Below, piece by piece: positions 25,194-33,136 of a stretch of 64,000 nt of DNA. Source of the DNA: an uncultured Lachnospiraceae bacterium. GTDB lineage: Bacteria; Bacillota; Clostridia; Lachnospirales; Lachnospiraceae. Made by a program: the position numbers and the translations under genes. The DNA lies in NCBI GenBank assembly GCA_910579735.1, contig CAJTUZ010000002.1, positions 184,908 to 248,907 on the forward strand, read 5' to 3'. Each line of letters opens with the position of its first letter. The stretch's first letter is position 1. Under the pieces are notes generated by a model. The model ran no database searches, was not told where the DNA came from, and saw only the letters and a list, made by a program, of their open reading frames with translations.

Positions 25194-26107
25194 TTGGCAC
25201 CTCCGATTGCATGCTTAAAATAATCTTCCAGTTTCTCTTCGCGGATATTCATATTCATGACATCGATGCCGTTTTGGGTAAAACAGCCGTTGATATCCGC
25301 TCTTAACTCAAAAGCGCCGAATATACGCAGCAGATGATCGTTTACGACCGTATAATCCGATAAATGAAACGTGCGTTCCAGAAGTAATGCAGCCGCATTG
25401 ACATTGGAAACTTCAAATTCAATGTATTTTCTGTTTTTTTCATGCAGCTGCTTCCGGTCGATTTCTTCAACCAGTTTCCCTTTCTGCATGATGCCGATGA
25501 TATCGGCTAATTGTTCGATTTCGCTTAAATTGTGGCCGGAGAGTAAAATGGTGGTCTGTTTCTCTTTGCAAAGCTGCAGCAGAAAATGACGTATTTCACA
25601 GATGCCGACAGGATCCAGACCGTTCATAGGCTCATCCAGGATCAAAAGCTCCGGTTCGTGCATAATGGCGGCAGCGATTCCGAGACGCTGCTTCATGCCG
25701 ATGGAAAAGTCGCGGAAGCGTTTTTTCTGACCAAGGGGCAGACCTGCTACGCAAAGCGCATGTTCTATCGTATCCCGGCGGTGCTGCCCGCGCAGTTTTG
25801 CGAGGATCCTCAGGTTTTCTTCCGCCGTCAGATTTTCATAGAAAGCAGGCGCTTCGATAATGGAACCGATCCGGTAGTACAGACTGCGCCGTGCATGCAC
25901 CTTGTTTTCTCCAAACAGTCTGATCGTGCCGGCAGTCGGTCTTACCAGATTGACTAACATTTTCATGGTCGTTGTTTTTCCGGCGCCGTTTTGGCCGAGA
26001 AGTCCGTATATTTTGCCTTTTGGTACATGCAGGGCGATATGGTCCACGCAGACCTGCCCATGGTATGTTTTGGTGAGTTGTTCGGTTTCAATGATATATT
26101 CGTTCAT
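25190..26107 (-). CDS. ABC transporter ATP-binding protein (BcrA/lantibiotic type)
   Basis: The 305-residue ATPase has Walker A GQNGAGKTT, signature FSIGMKQRLGIAAA, Walker B LLILDEPMNGLD and switch His in LSGHNLSEI. The extended C-terminal part of about 80 residues is typical of BcrA-like exporters. It is coupled by a four-base overlap to the permease gene and lies 70 bases downstream of the histidine kinase gene on the same strand. GGAGGCG precedes the ATG. Probably antibiotic-peptide resistance controlled by the neighbouring kinase and regulator. Confidence 0.93.
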   Translation of the reverse strand: MNEYIIETEQLTKTYHGQVCVDHIALHVPKGKIYGLLGQNGAGKTTTMKMLVNLVRPTAGTIRLFGENKVHARRSLYYRIGSIIEAPAFYENLTAEENLRILAKLRGQHRRDTIEHALCVAGLPLGQKKRFRDFSIGMKQRLGIAAAIMHEPELLILDEPMNGLDPVGICEIRHFLLQLCKEKQTTILLSGHNLSEIEQLADIIGIMQKGKLVEEIDRKQLHEKNRKYIEFEVSNVNAAALLLERTFHLSDYTVVNDHLLRIFGAFELRADINGCFTQNGIDVMNMNIREEKLEDYFKHAIGGAK

Positions 26108-26177
26108 GGATTCGCCTCCTGAAGACCAGTATAGCAGGCAGTTCTGACATGAGTCTTTCCCAGATCTTACATTTTTC

Positions 26178-27107
26178 TTACTTCTTGGGGGCAGACGGAA
26201 AATATAAATAAAAAGAGGTTTTCCCGGAACTGCTTGCTACGGAAATGCTGCCGTGCATGGCCTCGGTAAGCGCTTTTACAATAGCAAGTCCAAGTCCGCT
26301 GCCGGTACGTGGCTCCGCGGCTTCTTTGTGTGAAGTATTCGTATACAGTCTGTCAAACAGAAACGGGATATCCGCTCCGGGAATTGTCAGTCCGTTGTTT
26401 GAGATCTCTATTGTTACCGTATCTTCATTTGGGCAGACCGCAACGAAGAGCTGCGTACAATTTCCATGTTGTATGGCGTTGCCGATCAGATTGTTGACGA
26501 TCCTTTCGTAGGCGATCTGGTCAATCTGCAGAAATAATTCGTTTTCCGGGATATTTACGTTAAGCCGGATCTGTTTTTGATCTGTTATGGGCAGCCACCC
26601 AATGATAATCTGCCTTGTCAGTTCATTCACATCGTGTCTTTTAATCTCATAGGTCTGTTCTTCTGCATTAATTTTAAACCAGTCAAACAGAATATCTACG
26701 AGTTCTTTCAGGTCGGAGGCTTTCCGGCAGGCAATACGGATATATTCTTCTTTTGCATCCCCGGTTACCAGACCCCGCTCCAATGCTTCAAGATAGCCGG
26801 TCAAAGAGGCTAAAGGCGTGCGGACGTCGTGGGACAGATTGGTCAGAAGAAGCTTGTTTGCTTCTTCGGCTCTGGTCAGTTGTGTGAGTCTGTTCCGGTT
26901 CTCTTCCAAAACGTCGTTCATTGCATAATTGATCCCGGCAAGAAGGCCGCGGCCTTTTACGAAGTTTTTCCGTGCCGGCGCTTCTTTTATGCTTTGCAGA
27001 AAGATAAACCATTCATTCAGCTGTTTGTGCATACGGTAGAGAAAGATACCTTCTACGGCACACAGAATACATAAAATACAGATACCGGTATAAATTATCG
27101 CTTTCAT
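26178..27107 (-). CDS. Sensor histidine kinase
   Basis: The 309-residue kinase has a single N-terminal helix (about residues 4-24) and almost no extracellular part, then a DHp domain with the phospho-His in LSHDVRTPLASLTGYLEAL, and a HATPase domain with NLIGNAIQHG (N box) and GSGLGLAIVKAL (G box). Kinases without a sensor loop beside BcrAB-like transporters often sense through the transporter. The start overlaps the response regulator stop by four bases, so the pair is translationally coupled. Confidence 0.92.
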   Translation of the reverse strand: MKAIIYTGICILCILCAVEGIFLYRMHKQLNEWFIFLQSIKEAPARKNFVKGRGLLAGINYAMNDVLEENRNRLTQLTRAEEANKLLLTNLSHDVRTPLASLTGYLEALERGLVTGDAKEEYIRIACRKASDLKELVDILFDWFKINAEEQTYEIKRHDVNELTRQIIIGWLPITDQKQIRLNVNIPENELFLQIDQIAYERIVNNLIGNAIQHGNCTQLFVAVCPNEDTVTIEISNNGLTIPGADIPFLFDRLYTNTSHKEAAEPRTGSGLGLAIVKALTEAMHGSISVASSSGKTSFYLYFPSAPKK

Positions 27108-27808
27108 CGTTCACCGCCAAACTTATAGCCGACCCCCCATACGGTTACGATATATTTGGGGGTATCGGGATTATCTTCGATTTTTTTCCGCAGGCGCCTG
27201 ATATGCACCATAATGTTATTATCGTCAAAGGCATATTCATCATTCCATACAGCGTGATAAATCTGCCTTTTGGTAAATACCTGTCCTTTGTTTTGCGAAA
27301 GAAAAAGCAGCAGATCGAATTCTTTGGCCGTAAGTTCTATCCGTTCGGAGTCTTTGTAGACTTCCCGTCCGGCAGTATCGATACGCAGATTCCCTGTTAT
27401 CACAAACGCATCGGCGGGCGGTGCGTTGAAAACGGTATATCGGCGAAGCAGAGCCAGGACGCGGGCCAGGAATTCACTGAGGCCAAACGGTTTGGTCAGG
27501 TAATCGTCCGCGCCCAGCCTGAGGCCGGAGACTTTATCGGCTTCGCTGTCTTTGGCCGTTAAGAGTAAGACGGGAATGTTGCTTTCTTTGCGTATATCGC
27601 TTAAAACTTCATAGCCGTTTTTCTGCGGGATCATAATATCCAGAATGACGAGATGACAGTCATTGTTATGAAAGTCCTGCAGTCCGCTGATGCCGTCGTG
27701 GCATGTGCGGACCTGGTACCCTTCCAGTCTGAGATTGTCGGAAAGTAGTTTACATAAGTCTTTGTCGTCTTCTATTAACAATATATTGCCCTGCATATTG
27801 CAATCCAA
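27104..27808 (-). CDS. OmpR family response regulator
   Basis: The 234-residue protein has a receiver domain (ILLIEDDKDLCKLL, phospho-acceptor Asp in LVILDIMIPQKNG, PVLLLTAKDSEAD, Lys in YLTKPFGLSE) and an OmpR winged helix (ELTAKEFDLLLFLSQNKGQV, IMVHIRRLRKKI, VWGVGYKF). It is the first gene of the regulator-kinase-ATPase-permease run on the minus strand and most likely activates the ABC genes and itself. Confidence 0.94.
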   Translation of the reverse strand: MDCNMQGNILLIEDDKDLCKLLSDNLRLEGYQVRTCHDGISGLQDFHNNDCHLVILDIMIPQKNGYEVLSDIRKESNIPVLLLTAKDSEADKVSGLRLGADDYLTKPFGLSEFLARVLALLRRYTVFNAPPADAFVITGNLRIDTAGREVYKDSERIELTAKEFDLLLFLSQNKGQVFTKRQIYHAVWNDEYAFDDNNIMVHIRRLRKKIEDNPDTPKYIVTVWGVGYKFGGER

Positions 27809-27830
27809 TCCTTTCGTCTGGAAAACCGGC

Positions 27831-27860
27831 TTGCGCTCTTTTACAAATCAAGGTTATAAT
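27831..27860 (+). promoter_or_regulatory. Promoter of the DUF2087 gene
   Basis: TTGCGC (27831-27836), 18-base spacer, TATAAT (27855-27860), in the divergent gap between the response regulator and the DUF2087 gene. Confidence 0.55.
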
Positions 27861-27913
27861 AGCATATGAAGAGCAGAATGACAAATAGGTATCAAAATAT
27901 GGAGGAACATCAT

Positions 27914-28225
27914 ATGAACAACGAAATAGAACTATATCGCGATAAGCTGAAAAGATATTATGATGCAGACGATAAACTGACGCAGTACCCTTCTAAACGG
28001 CCGATGCGGATTCTTGCGCTTATGAAGATTGCGCAGAAGTTTGCGCTTTCCGTAAAATATACCGAAAAGGAAGTGAATGAGATGATAAAAGAGTCCATTT
28101 CATTCACTGATATTGAGCTGATCAGACGGGAAATGTTTCAGTATCAGTTCATCGGAAGGCTTCGGGATGGATCCGAATATTGGGCGGAAGAAGGCTGGCG
28201 GGAACGTTATAAAGAATATTGTTAG
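27914..28225 (+). CDS. DUF2087 domain protein
   Basis: The 103-residue product carries the DUF2087 core: KRYYDADDKLTQYPSKRPMR, YTEKEVNEMIKESISFTD, LIRREMFQYQFIGRLRDGSE. DUF2087 is often the C-terminal part of ArsR-like regulators and here stands alone, apparently without a DNA-binding domain. The start at 27914 follows GGAGG with eight bases. It may be a small regulatory or accessory protein; role unknown. Divergent from the two-component system. Confidence 0.85.
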   Translation: MNNEIELYRDKLKRYYDADDKLTQYPSKRPMRILALMKIAQKFALSVKYTEKEVNEMIKESISFTDIELIRREMFQYQFIGRLRDGSEYWAEEGWRERYKEYC

Positions 28226-28240
28226 GAAACGGGAAATATA

Positions 28241-28269
28241 TTGCTGTATGCGCCCCGAACGTGTACAAT
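28241..28269 (+). promoter_or_regulatory. Promoter of the hemerythrin gene
   Basis: TTGCTG (28241-28246), 17-base spacer, TACAAT (28264-28269), about 60 bases before the gene. Confidence 0.6.
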
Positions 28270-28327
28270 AGACGCAGGTTCGGCGGCAGCAGTGCCGGAC
28301 AGAATAATAATAATAGGAGGAGAGATA

Positions 28328-29164
28328 ATGTATTATTTTACAGACGATTGTCTACTTGGCGTAGAAATGATTGATAACGAACACAGAGAGCTTTTCCGGA
28401 TGATCAACGAGATGCAGGAACTGCTTGAAAACAGCGTGATCAGTGATAAATATGACCGCATCCGGGATATGCTTGAGATGCTGAAGCAATATGCGGAAGC
28501 ACATTTTAAACATGAAGAGGAATATATGGAGAGCATCCGCCACCCGGAACTGGAGCTGCAGAGAAAGCAGCATGCGGCGTTCCGGGAAAAGATATTTGAA
28601 GCAGACATTGCCATGCCTTCGGACAACGGCGCGCAGCAGATATTTCTGGACGATCTGTTAAAATATCTGGTGACGTGGCTTTACAGACATATTATCGGTT
28701 CCGATCTGATGATCGGCAAAATGAAACCTGCCGATGAAAAACAAGGACTCATAACGTTTACGGACGAATATCTTACAGGTATCGCCTTGATCGATAATGA
28801 GCACAAAGAATTGTTCCGGATTATCGGTGAAGTATATCGTGTCATTACGGATGAGTTTATTCCTGATAAATATGACGAAATTGTGTTTTTGCTGGAAGAA
28901 ATGAAGCGTTATACGATCTTTCATTTTACGGATGAGGAAAAGTATATGGAGAGCATTCAATATGAAGGACTTGCGGCGCAGAAACGGGCACATGATGCGT
29001 TTGTGGCCAAACTTGAGGGCATGGATCTTGAGCATATAGATGAACACCAGCAGGAAACGCTGGAAGAACTTATGGAATTTCTGACGGAATGGCTTGTGAA
29101 TCATATTCTGTATACGGATAAAAAGATTGGGGAAGCACAGGAGGCATTTCATAATTTCTGTTAA
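28328..29164 (+). CDS. Tandem double-domain hemerythrin
   Basis: The 278-residue protein is two bacteriohemerythrin domains in a row (about residues 1-130 and 140-275), each a four-helix bundle expected to hold a di-iron site that binds O2. Both have IDNEH, HFxxEE(E/K)YMESI, a later AAF/DAF His and a final HxxxxD (HIIGSD, HILYTD). In both, the first His of the usual HxxxH pair reads Gln (QRKQH and QKRAH), so one iron ligand differs from the classical set. Likely role: O2 sensing, scavenging or iron storage in an anaerobe. Start set by GGAGGAGA seven bases upstream. Monocistronic. Confidence 0.9.
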   Translation: MYYFTDDCLLGVEMIDNEHRELFRMINEMQELLENSVISDKYDRIRDMLEMLKQYAEAHFKHEEEYMESIRHPELELQRKQHAAFREKIFEADIAMPSDNGAQQIFLDDLLKYLVTWLYRHIIGSDLMIGKMKPADEKQGLITFTDEYLTGIALIDNEHKELFRIIGEVYRVITDEFIPDKYDEIVFLLEEMKRYTIFHFTDEEKYMESIQYEGLAAQKRAHDAFVAKLEGMDLEHIDEHQQETLEELMEFLTEWLVNHILYTDKKIGEAQEAFHNFC

Positions 29165-29202
29165 GATGTTAAAATTTTTTTAAAAATTAATTCAAAATAG
29201 TC

Positions 29203-29231
29203 TTGACAGAAACGCAAAAAGAAGATAAAAT
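29203..29231 (+). promoter_or_regulatory. Promoter of tRNA-Leu(CAG)
   Basis: TTGACA (29203-29208), 17-base spacer, TAAAAT (29226-29231), 11 bases before the tRNA. Confidence 0.8.
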
Positions 29232-29242
29232 AGCATTTGTTC

Positions 29243-29326
29243 GCAGGAATGGCGGAATTGGCAGACGCGCACGGTTCAGGTCCGTGTGATAGCAATATCA
29301 TGAGGGTTCAAGTCCCTTTTCCTGCA
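29243..29326 (+). tRNA. tRNA-Leu(CAG)
   Basis: The 84-base RNA has acceptor GCAGGAA/TTCCTGC plus A73, anticodon stem CACGG/CCGTG with loop TTCAGGT (anticodon CAG), a long class II variable arm and a T arm with TTCAAGT. CCA is not encoded. Promoter and terminator flank it closely. Confidence 0.94.
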
Positions 29327-29339
29327 CTTATGTTATGAA

Positions 29340-29364
29340 AAACACCGTTATGCGGTGTTTTTTT
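29340..29364 (+). terminator. Terminator after tRNA-Leu(CAG)
   Basis: AAACACCG (29340-29347) pairs with CGGTGTTT (29353-29360) around a TTATG loop, followed by a T-run to 29364. Confidence 0.9.
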
Positions 29365-29396
29365 GCGTTGTCTGCCGGGGGCCGGCTTTTGTCGTG

Positions 29397-29425
29397 TTGC
29401 TTTTTTATGGACGTTATGATAGAAT
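29397..29425 (+). promoter_or_regulatory. Promoter of the GerM lipoprotein gene
   Basis: TTGCTT (29397-29402), 17-base spacer, TAGAAT (29420-29425). Confidence 0.6.
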
Positions 29426-29518
29426 AAACCAGACTTGGATAAGGTGAAATTCGTTTTTTCATCTGCGGGACTGCATCATGCGGTGCAGGCTCACGAGTTA
29501 AGGAGGAGACAAAGTATT

Positions 29519-30145
29519 ATGAAAGACAGAAAATGGATGGCACTTCCGCTTGCCGTTCTGATATTGGTCCTGGCGGCCTGCGGCAACAGAGCGGAAGAAG
29601 TGACGGCGATGGAAGACGAGCAGGTGCCGGATGTGTCGGCAGGCGACCTGTTGGTAGATTCGCTGGAATATTTACTGGATGAAGAAGGGACAGAGAAAGA
29701 AGAGCAGTCTGTAAGTACAGAAGAACCTGATGAAGAGGAAGAGCAGTCTCAGATAGAGGTTACGATATACTATGGAAACGGCGCTTCCGATGAATTGAAT
29801 ACGGAAATATCCACTATGGAACAGATCTCGGCCGAGAATCTGATCGATGCACTGGTGCGGCACAATATCGTATCTTTGGGAACGAAGGTGTATTCTTTTG
29901 AGGAAAAGGATGTAGATGGAGAAAAAACGCTGTATCTTGACCTGTCTAAAACGTTCCGGGAATATTTAAAGACAATGACGCAGGAAGGCGAGAATATTAT
30001 CATGTCTTCTTTGACAGGTACGTTTCTGGCGGCTTATGACGCGGAGAAGATCATGATCACAGTCGATGGCAATGTGCTAAAGACGGATCATGCGACTTAT
30101 GAAGAACCGCTTCACTGCACACCGGGCAGATTATTAAATGAATAA
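29519..30145 (+). CDS. GerM-domain lipoprotein
   Basis: The 208-residue product has a lipoprotein signal with lipobox VLAACG (Cys near residue 20), an acidic Glu/Asp-rich linker to about residue 78, and a GerMN domain (VTIYYGNGASDELNTE, LIDALVRHNIVSLGTKVYSF, LYLDLSKTFREYL, SSLTGTFLAAYDAEKIMITV). GerM domains occur in sporulation and germination proteins and in surface lipoproteins of Firmicutes. Start at 29519 follows AGGAGGAGA; an upstream in-frame start at 29435 would precede the signal peptide with unlike sequence. The DUF4125 gene follows within 25 bases. Confidence 0.85.
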   Translation: MKDRKWMALPLAVLILVLAACGNRAEEVTAMEDEQVPDVSAGDLLVDSLEYLLDEEGTEKEEQSVSTEEPDEEEEQSQIEVTIYYGNGASDELNTEISTMEQISAENLIDALVRHNIVSLGTKVYSFEEKDVDGEKTLYLDLSKTFREYLKTMTQEGENIIMSSLTGTFLAAYDAEKIMITVDGNVLKTDHATYEEPLHCTPGRLLNE

Positions 30146-30168
30146 ACATAAAGGTGGTGGCCAAAGTG

Positions 30169-30789
30169 GGAGAAGTATCAGCAAGAGAACAGCTTATTTT
30201 TGAAATCGCACAGTTGGAATGGGATATGTTTCAGCATGTATACAATACCGGCGGCAGAGCGTCCTGTCAGGATGATCCGGACACTTTTTTCCGTATGCGT
30301 ATGAGCCAGTGGATGGTTTATCCGGATGAACTGCTTGAAAGTTATAAGGCTGACTGTCTCAAAGCGTATGAAGAAGGCCGTAACCTTATTTTCGAGAAAT
30401 ACGGCAGGATGATGGAGAGTACTTTCCCGGAAGAATACGAGAAAGTAAAAGAATATCTTCCTGATGCGGCGGAGAAAAAACAGATCGCGGAGCAGATCGT
30501 ACAGATCCATCTGGCATGGGATGCGCAGATGCTTGCCGAATATCCGAATATCCGGAAAAGAGGAAGGGTGTCCACAACTGCGGAAGATAACGTTATGGAC
30601 GGTTCCTCTATGGAAAGCTATCTCAGAGCGGAACTTCTTACGTATTCCATGAAGACGTTAACGCTTCTGTGGAATGAAACGAAGGCGGCGAAAGAACGCG
30701 GAGAAAGCCTGTTAAAGCAGATCATCACCAACGAAACGCTGTTTTACGGATATCATTCGTTAGAGGAAGCGGAAGCCAAACACAGTTAG
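30169..30789 (+). CDS. DUF4125 family protein
   Basis: The product of about 206 residues begins EQLIFEIAQLEWDMFQHVYN and has FRMRMSQWMVYPDELLESY and AELLTYSMKTLTLLWNET, features I associate with DUF4125, a soluble helical family common in Lachnospiraceae and Coriobacteria with no known function. Start is uncertain; GTG 30169 is preferred because AAAGGTGG lies 8-11 bases before it and the N-terminus then matches the family, though GTG at 30154 or 30157 is possible. It follows the GerM gene closely. Its last codons overlap the end of the convergent zinc-ribbon gene. Confidence 0.75.
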   Translation, partial: GEVSAREQLIFEIAQLEWDMFQHVYNTGGRASCQDDPDTFFRMRMSQWMVYPDELLESYKADCLKAYEEGRNLIFEKYGRMMESTFPEEYEKVKEYLPDAAEKKQIAEQIVQIHLAWDAQMLAEYPNIRKRGRVSTTAEDNVMDGSSMESYLRAELLTYSMKTLTLLWNETKAAKERGESLLKQIITNETLFYGYHSLEEAEAKHS

Positions 30790-31490
30790 AAATGTAAACG
30801 TCTGCGTACTTCATTGCGCAGGCGTTTTTTGGCAATGATCGTGATCAGGGCAATGTCGATGACGGTGCATACCGTTAATACGATGGCAGACCATGTGATC
30901 AGCATGGGATCATTTCGAAAATGTCTGATCAGCAGTTCCAGTGCAATACATAAGAGCGGTACTTCGATAAAAAGATAGAGGGATCCCGATAAAATGGAAA
31001 AAGGCAGTTTGCGGGCAAGGAAAGTAAAAATTTCAATCAGGACCGTTACCGTGATCACGATAGGAAGCGCCAGACGGAAAAACCATTCGGAAGAAGACGT
31101 CAGATAGGTGATCAGATACAGATAGATCCCTACGGCGGCGCCATCTGCGAGTAAAGATACATAAATGGGCGTTTTGGTATAGATAACGGCCGGAAAGGCA
31201 AAAACAAACAGACAGATGCATACGCCGATCGCCAGAAAAGACCAGAGAGAACCCTGGAAGACGAGAAGATTAAGAAGCAGGCAGGTAACGCTTGTCGTAG
31301 AAAGTACAACACTGAGTAAAAGTCCCAGATCTTTTCTTTTAACGACCTCCACCTGCCCTTTCGAGGCCGGGTAGGGAGCGGGATCTTGCGTTTCGGTAAG
31401 ATGATTGGGATTGATAATGGGGGTATTGCAGAGCGGGCAGGATTTTAGGGAAGCTTCCAGTTCTACGCCGCAGTTAACACAATATGACAT
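30786..31490 (-). CDS. Zinc-ribbon membrane protein (DUF6320-like)
   Basis: The 234-residue product begins with a zinc ribbon, YCVNCGVELEASLKSCPLCN (two CxxC pairs), a linker to about residue 50 and then six or seven hydrophobic helices. It resembles the family I recall as DUF6320, encoded next to alcohol-acetyltransferase-like genes. It lies 42 bases downstream of such a gene on the same strand, so the two probably act together, perhaps at the membrane. The function is unknown. A terminator for the opposing gene lies inside its last codons. Confidence 0.75.
   Translation of the reverse strand: MSYCVNCGVELEASLKSCPLCNTPIINPNHLTETQDPAPYPASKGQVEVVKRKDLGLLLSVVLSTTSVTCLLLNLLVFQGSLWSFLAIGVCICLFVFAFPAVIYTKTPIYVSLLADGAAVGIYLYLITYLTSSSEWFFRLALPIVITVTVLIEIFTFLARKLPFSILSGSLYLFIEVPLLCIALELLIRHFRNDPMLITWSAIVLTVCTVIDIALITIIAKKRLRNEVRRRLHF
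30798..30830 (+). terminator. Terminator of the GerM-DUF4125 unit, inside opposing CDS
   Basis: ACGTCTGCG (30798-30806) pairs with CGCAGGCGT (30817-30825), then TTTTTT. It lies within the last 15 codons of the convergent zinc-ribbon gene. Confidence 0.8.
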
Positions 31491-31532
31491 AAGTAATAAC
31501 TCCTTTCTTGTGACTTTCCTTTATGATGATCT

Positions 31533-32855
31533 TTACGATCTGGTTCCTCGGTTGCTTTCGATCTTTACATGAATGCCGTCCTGTATCAGCTTTCTGAAAA
31601 AATTGCGTTCCACGTCCGCTTCCGCGATGCTGCTGGCAAAATTAACGGTCAGCGTATCCTCGAAACTGATGATCGCGCAGTTGGTACGGGAAGAAAACGG
31701 CTGTCCCATATAGATATCAAAACGTTCGATATGCGGCTTCATGTCCTCAGGGACTTTCAGGGCGCCCATATTGGTAAGTCCTGCGGAAGAATTTTTATCC
31801 TGCACTTTCGTATAAAAAGTGCGGACCACGAAATCTTTAATAAAAAGCGGCACGACACGGATGAACGGGTTGCGCTGCGTGGCGGCGTTGGTCGTGATGT
31901 CTCCGCGCAGAAATTTTTCACTGATATAGTACTGCATATAGTGATGGACCTGTGTGACGATTTCCGCAAACGTATAATCTCCCAGACGGGGATCTACGGA
32001 AGGATAGACCATGGTAATAAAGTTGCGCAGTGTTTTCGAAGGAAAAAAGCGCCGCAGATTCACCGGCATGGCAATCTTTACAGGTCTGATCTTAAAGGGC
32101 AGATCGGCGTCCTGTTTCTGCAGCAGGGCATAGAGCAGGACCGCATTGAGATATTCGGTAATGGTAGCGTTGTATTTTTTGGCAACAGACATCACCTCTT
32201 TGACGGACATGATGCCATCGATAATATTCAGCGTATAAAAAGGTTCCTTCGTGCCTCTGACGCGGTATGTTTTTTCCCCCGGACGGGGCGGGCATACTCT
32301 GGCATTGGCATAGCGCATATAGGCATCTTCAAGTTCTTCGGGATCCGGTGTATCGAAGATATTAAGGACGAAACCCGAAGGGGTAATATGGTGTCCGAGC
32401 AGTTCTAAATAGGTGGCAGTCAATGTCTGCAGCACGCACATGCCGCCCGTGCCATCGCCGAGACAGTGATGCGCTTCAAGGGAAATTCTTCTGCCATAAT
32501 AGTAGATGCGCAGAAGATAACGGTTATTGGCCTTAAAAGGCATGGGCATGCAGGGATTTTTGATGTCGGGGGTAACGAAAGGACCGGGCCTGTTGTTCGG
32601 TTCCAGATAGCGCCAGAAAAGTCCCTTCCTGATCGCAACTTTGTAGGTCGGGAAGCGCGGCAGCGTCATATCCAGCGCCCGCTGTAACAGTTCCGGGTCG
32701 ATATCTTCCTTTAAGACAACGGATAAACGGTATACGGAAGAGAAGTCTCTTCTTTGCAGGGTTGGATAAACAATGGCGGACAAGTCAAGCTTGTACCAGA
32801 TTTCTTTTTTGGATTTTGGAATCGTGATATTTTTTCCCCCGGACATGGAATGCAT
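31533..32855 (-). CDS. Condensation-fold acyltransferase (alcohol acetyltransferase-like)
   Basis: The 440-residue protein has the chloramphenicol-acetyltransferase-like fold of condensation domains and wax or alcohol acyltransferases. The active-site HHxxxDG is present as LEAHHCLGDGTGG at about residues 131-143, and a late CAIISFEDTLTVNFASS may be the solvent-channel strand. PVKIAMPVNLRRFFPSKTLRN is also typical. No carrier protein gene is near, so a small-molecule alcohol or lipid acceptor is more likely than a peptide synthetase role. The start could also be ATG 32846. It is transcribed with the zinc-ribbon gene and away from the esterase gene. Confidence 0.83.
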   Translation of the reverse strand: MHSMSGGKNITIPKSKKEIWYKLDLSAIVYPTLQRRDFSSVYRLSVVLKEDIDPELLQRALDMTLPRFPTYKVAIRKGLFWRYLEPNNRPGPFVTPDIKNPCMPMPFKANNRYLLRIYYYGRRISLEAHHCLGDGTGGMCVLQTLTATYLELLGHHITPSGFVLNIFDTPDPEELEDAYMRYANARVCPPRPGEKTYRVRGTKEPFYTLNIIDGIMSVKEVMSVAKKYNATITEYLNAVLLYALLQKQDADLPFKIRPVKIAMPVNLRRFFPSKTLRNFITMVYPSVDPRLGDYTFAEIVTQVHHYMQYYISEKFLRGDITTNAATQRNPFIRVVPLFIKDFVVRTFYTKVQDKNSSAGLTNMGALKVPEDMKPHIERFDIYMGQPFSSRTNCAIISFEDTLTVNFASSIAEADVERNFFRKLIQDGIHVKIESNRGTRS

Positions 32856-32872
32856 GGTTCCTTTCTGATTCG

Positions 32873-33092
32873 TTCATACTACAGACGATTGCAAAGCGCC
32901 GAGGCGGGCAGGAAGATAAAGTTTCTGCTGAAGGGCCCTCTAAAAACGCCGGTTCTTAGTGAAAGAGGCATTAAATGCCTCTTGAACTTAGTACCGCTGC
33001 GTTTTTAATGGAGCGAAAGCGTGCCTCGAAGCAGAAACTTTATCTTCCTGCCCGCCCCGGCGCTTTGCAATCGTCTGTCATTCATACTACAG
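32873..33092. repeat. Large palindromic (MITE-like) element
   Basis: Two 49-base arms (32881-32929 and 33030-33078) are inverted copies with one mismatch. The 100 bases between them are also largely self-complementary: a strong inner hairpin AAGAGGCAT/ATGCCTCTT near 32962-32982, and TAAAAACGC facing GCGTTTTTA. The whole can fold into one long rod. The 12-base TTCATACTACAG occurs directly at 32873-32884 and 33081-33092, flanking the palindrome like a target-site duplication. It sits in the divergent gap between the acyltransferase and esterase genes. It could be a non-autonomous transposon or a structured RNA element; no coding frame is visible in it. Confidence 0.8.
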
Positions 33093-33136
33093 TGACATTG
33101 TATCATAATATGTAAATTACGGAAAGGTCGGTTTTT

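Noticed and set aside
31569..32408. Plus-strand frame opposite the acyltransferase gene
   Set aside because: It is a shadow of the HHxxxDG acyltransferase, with no RBS and no recognisable motif.
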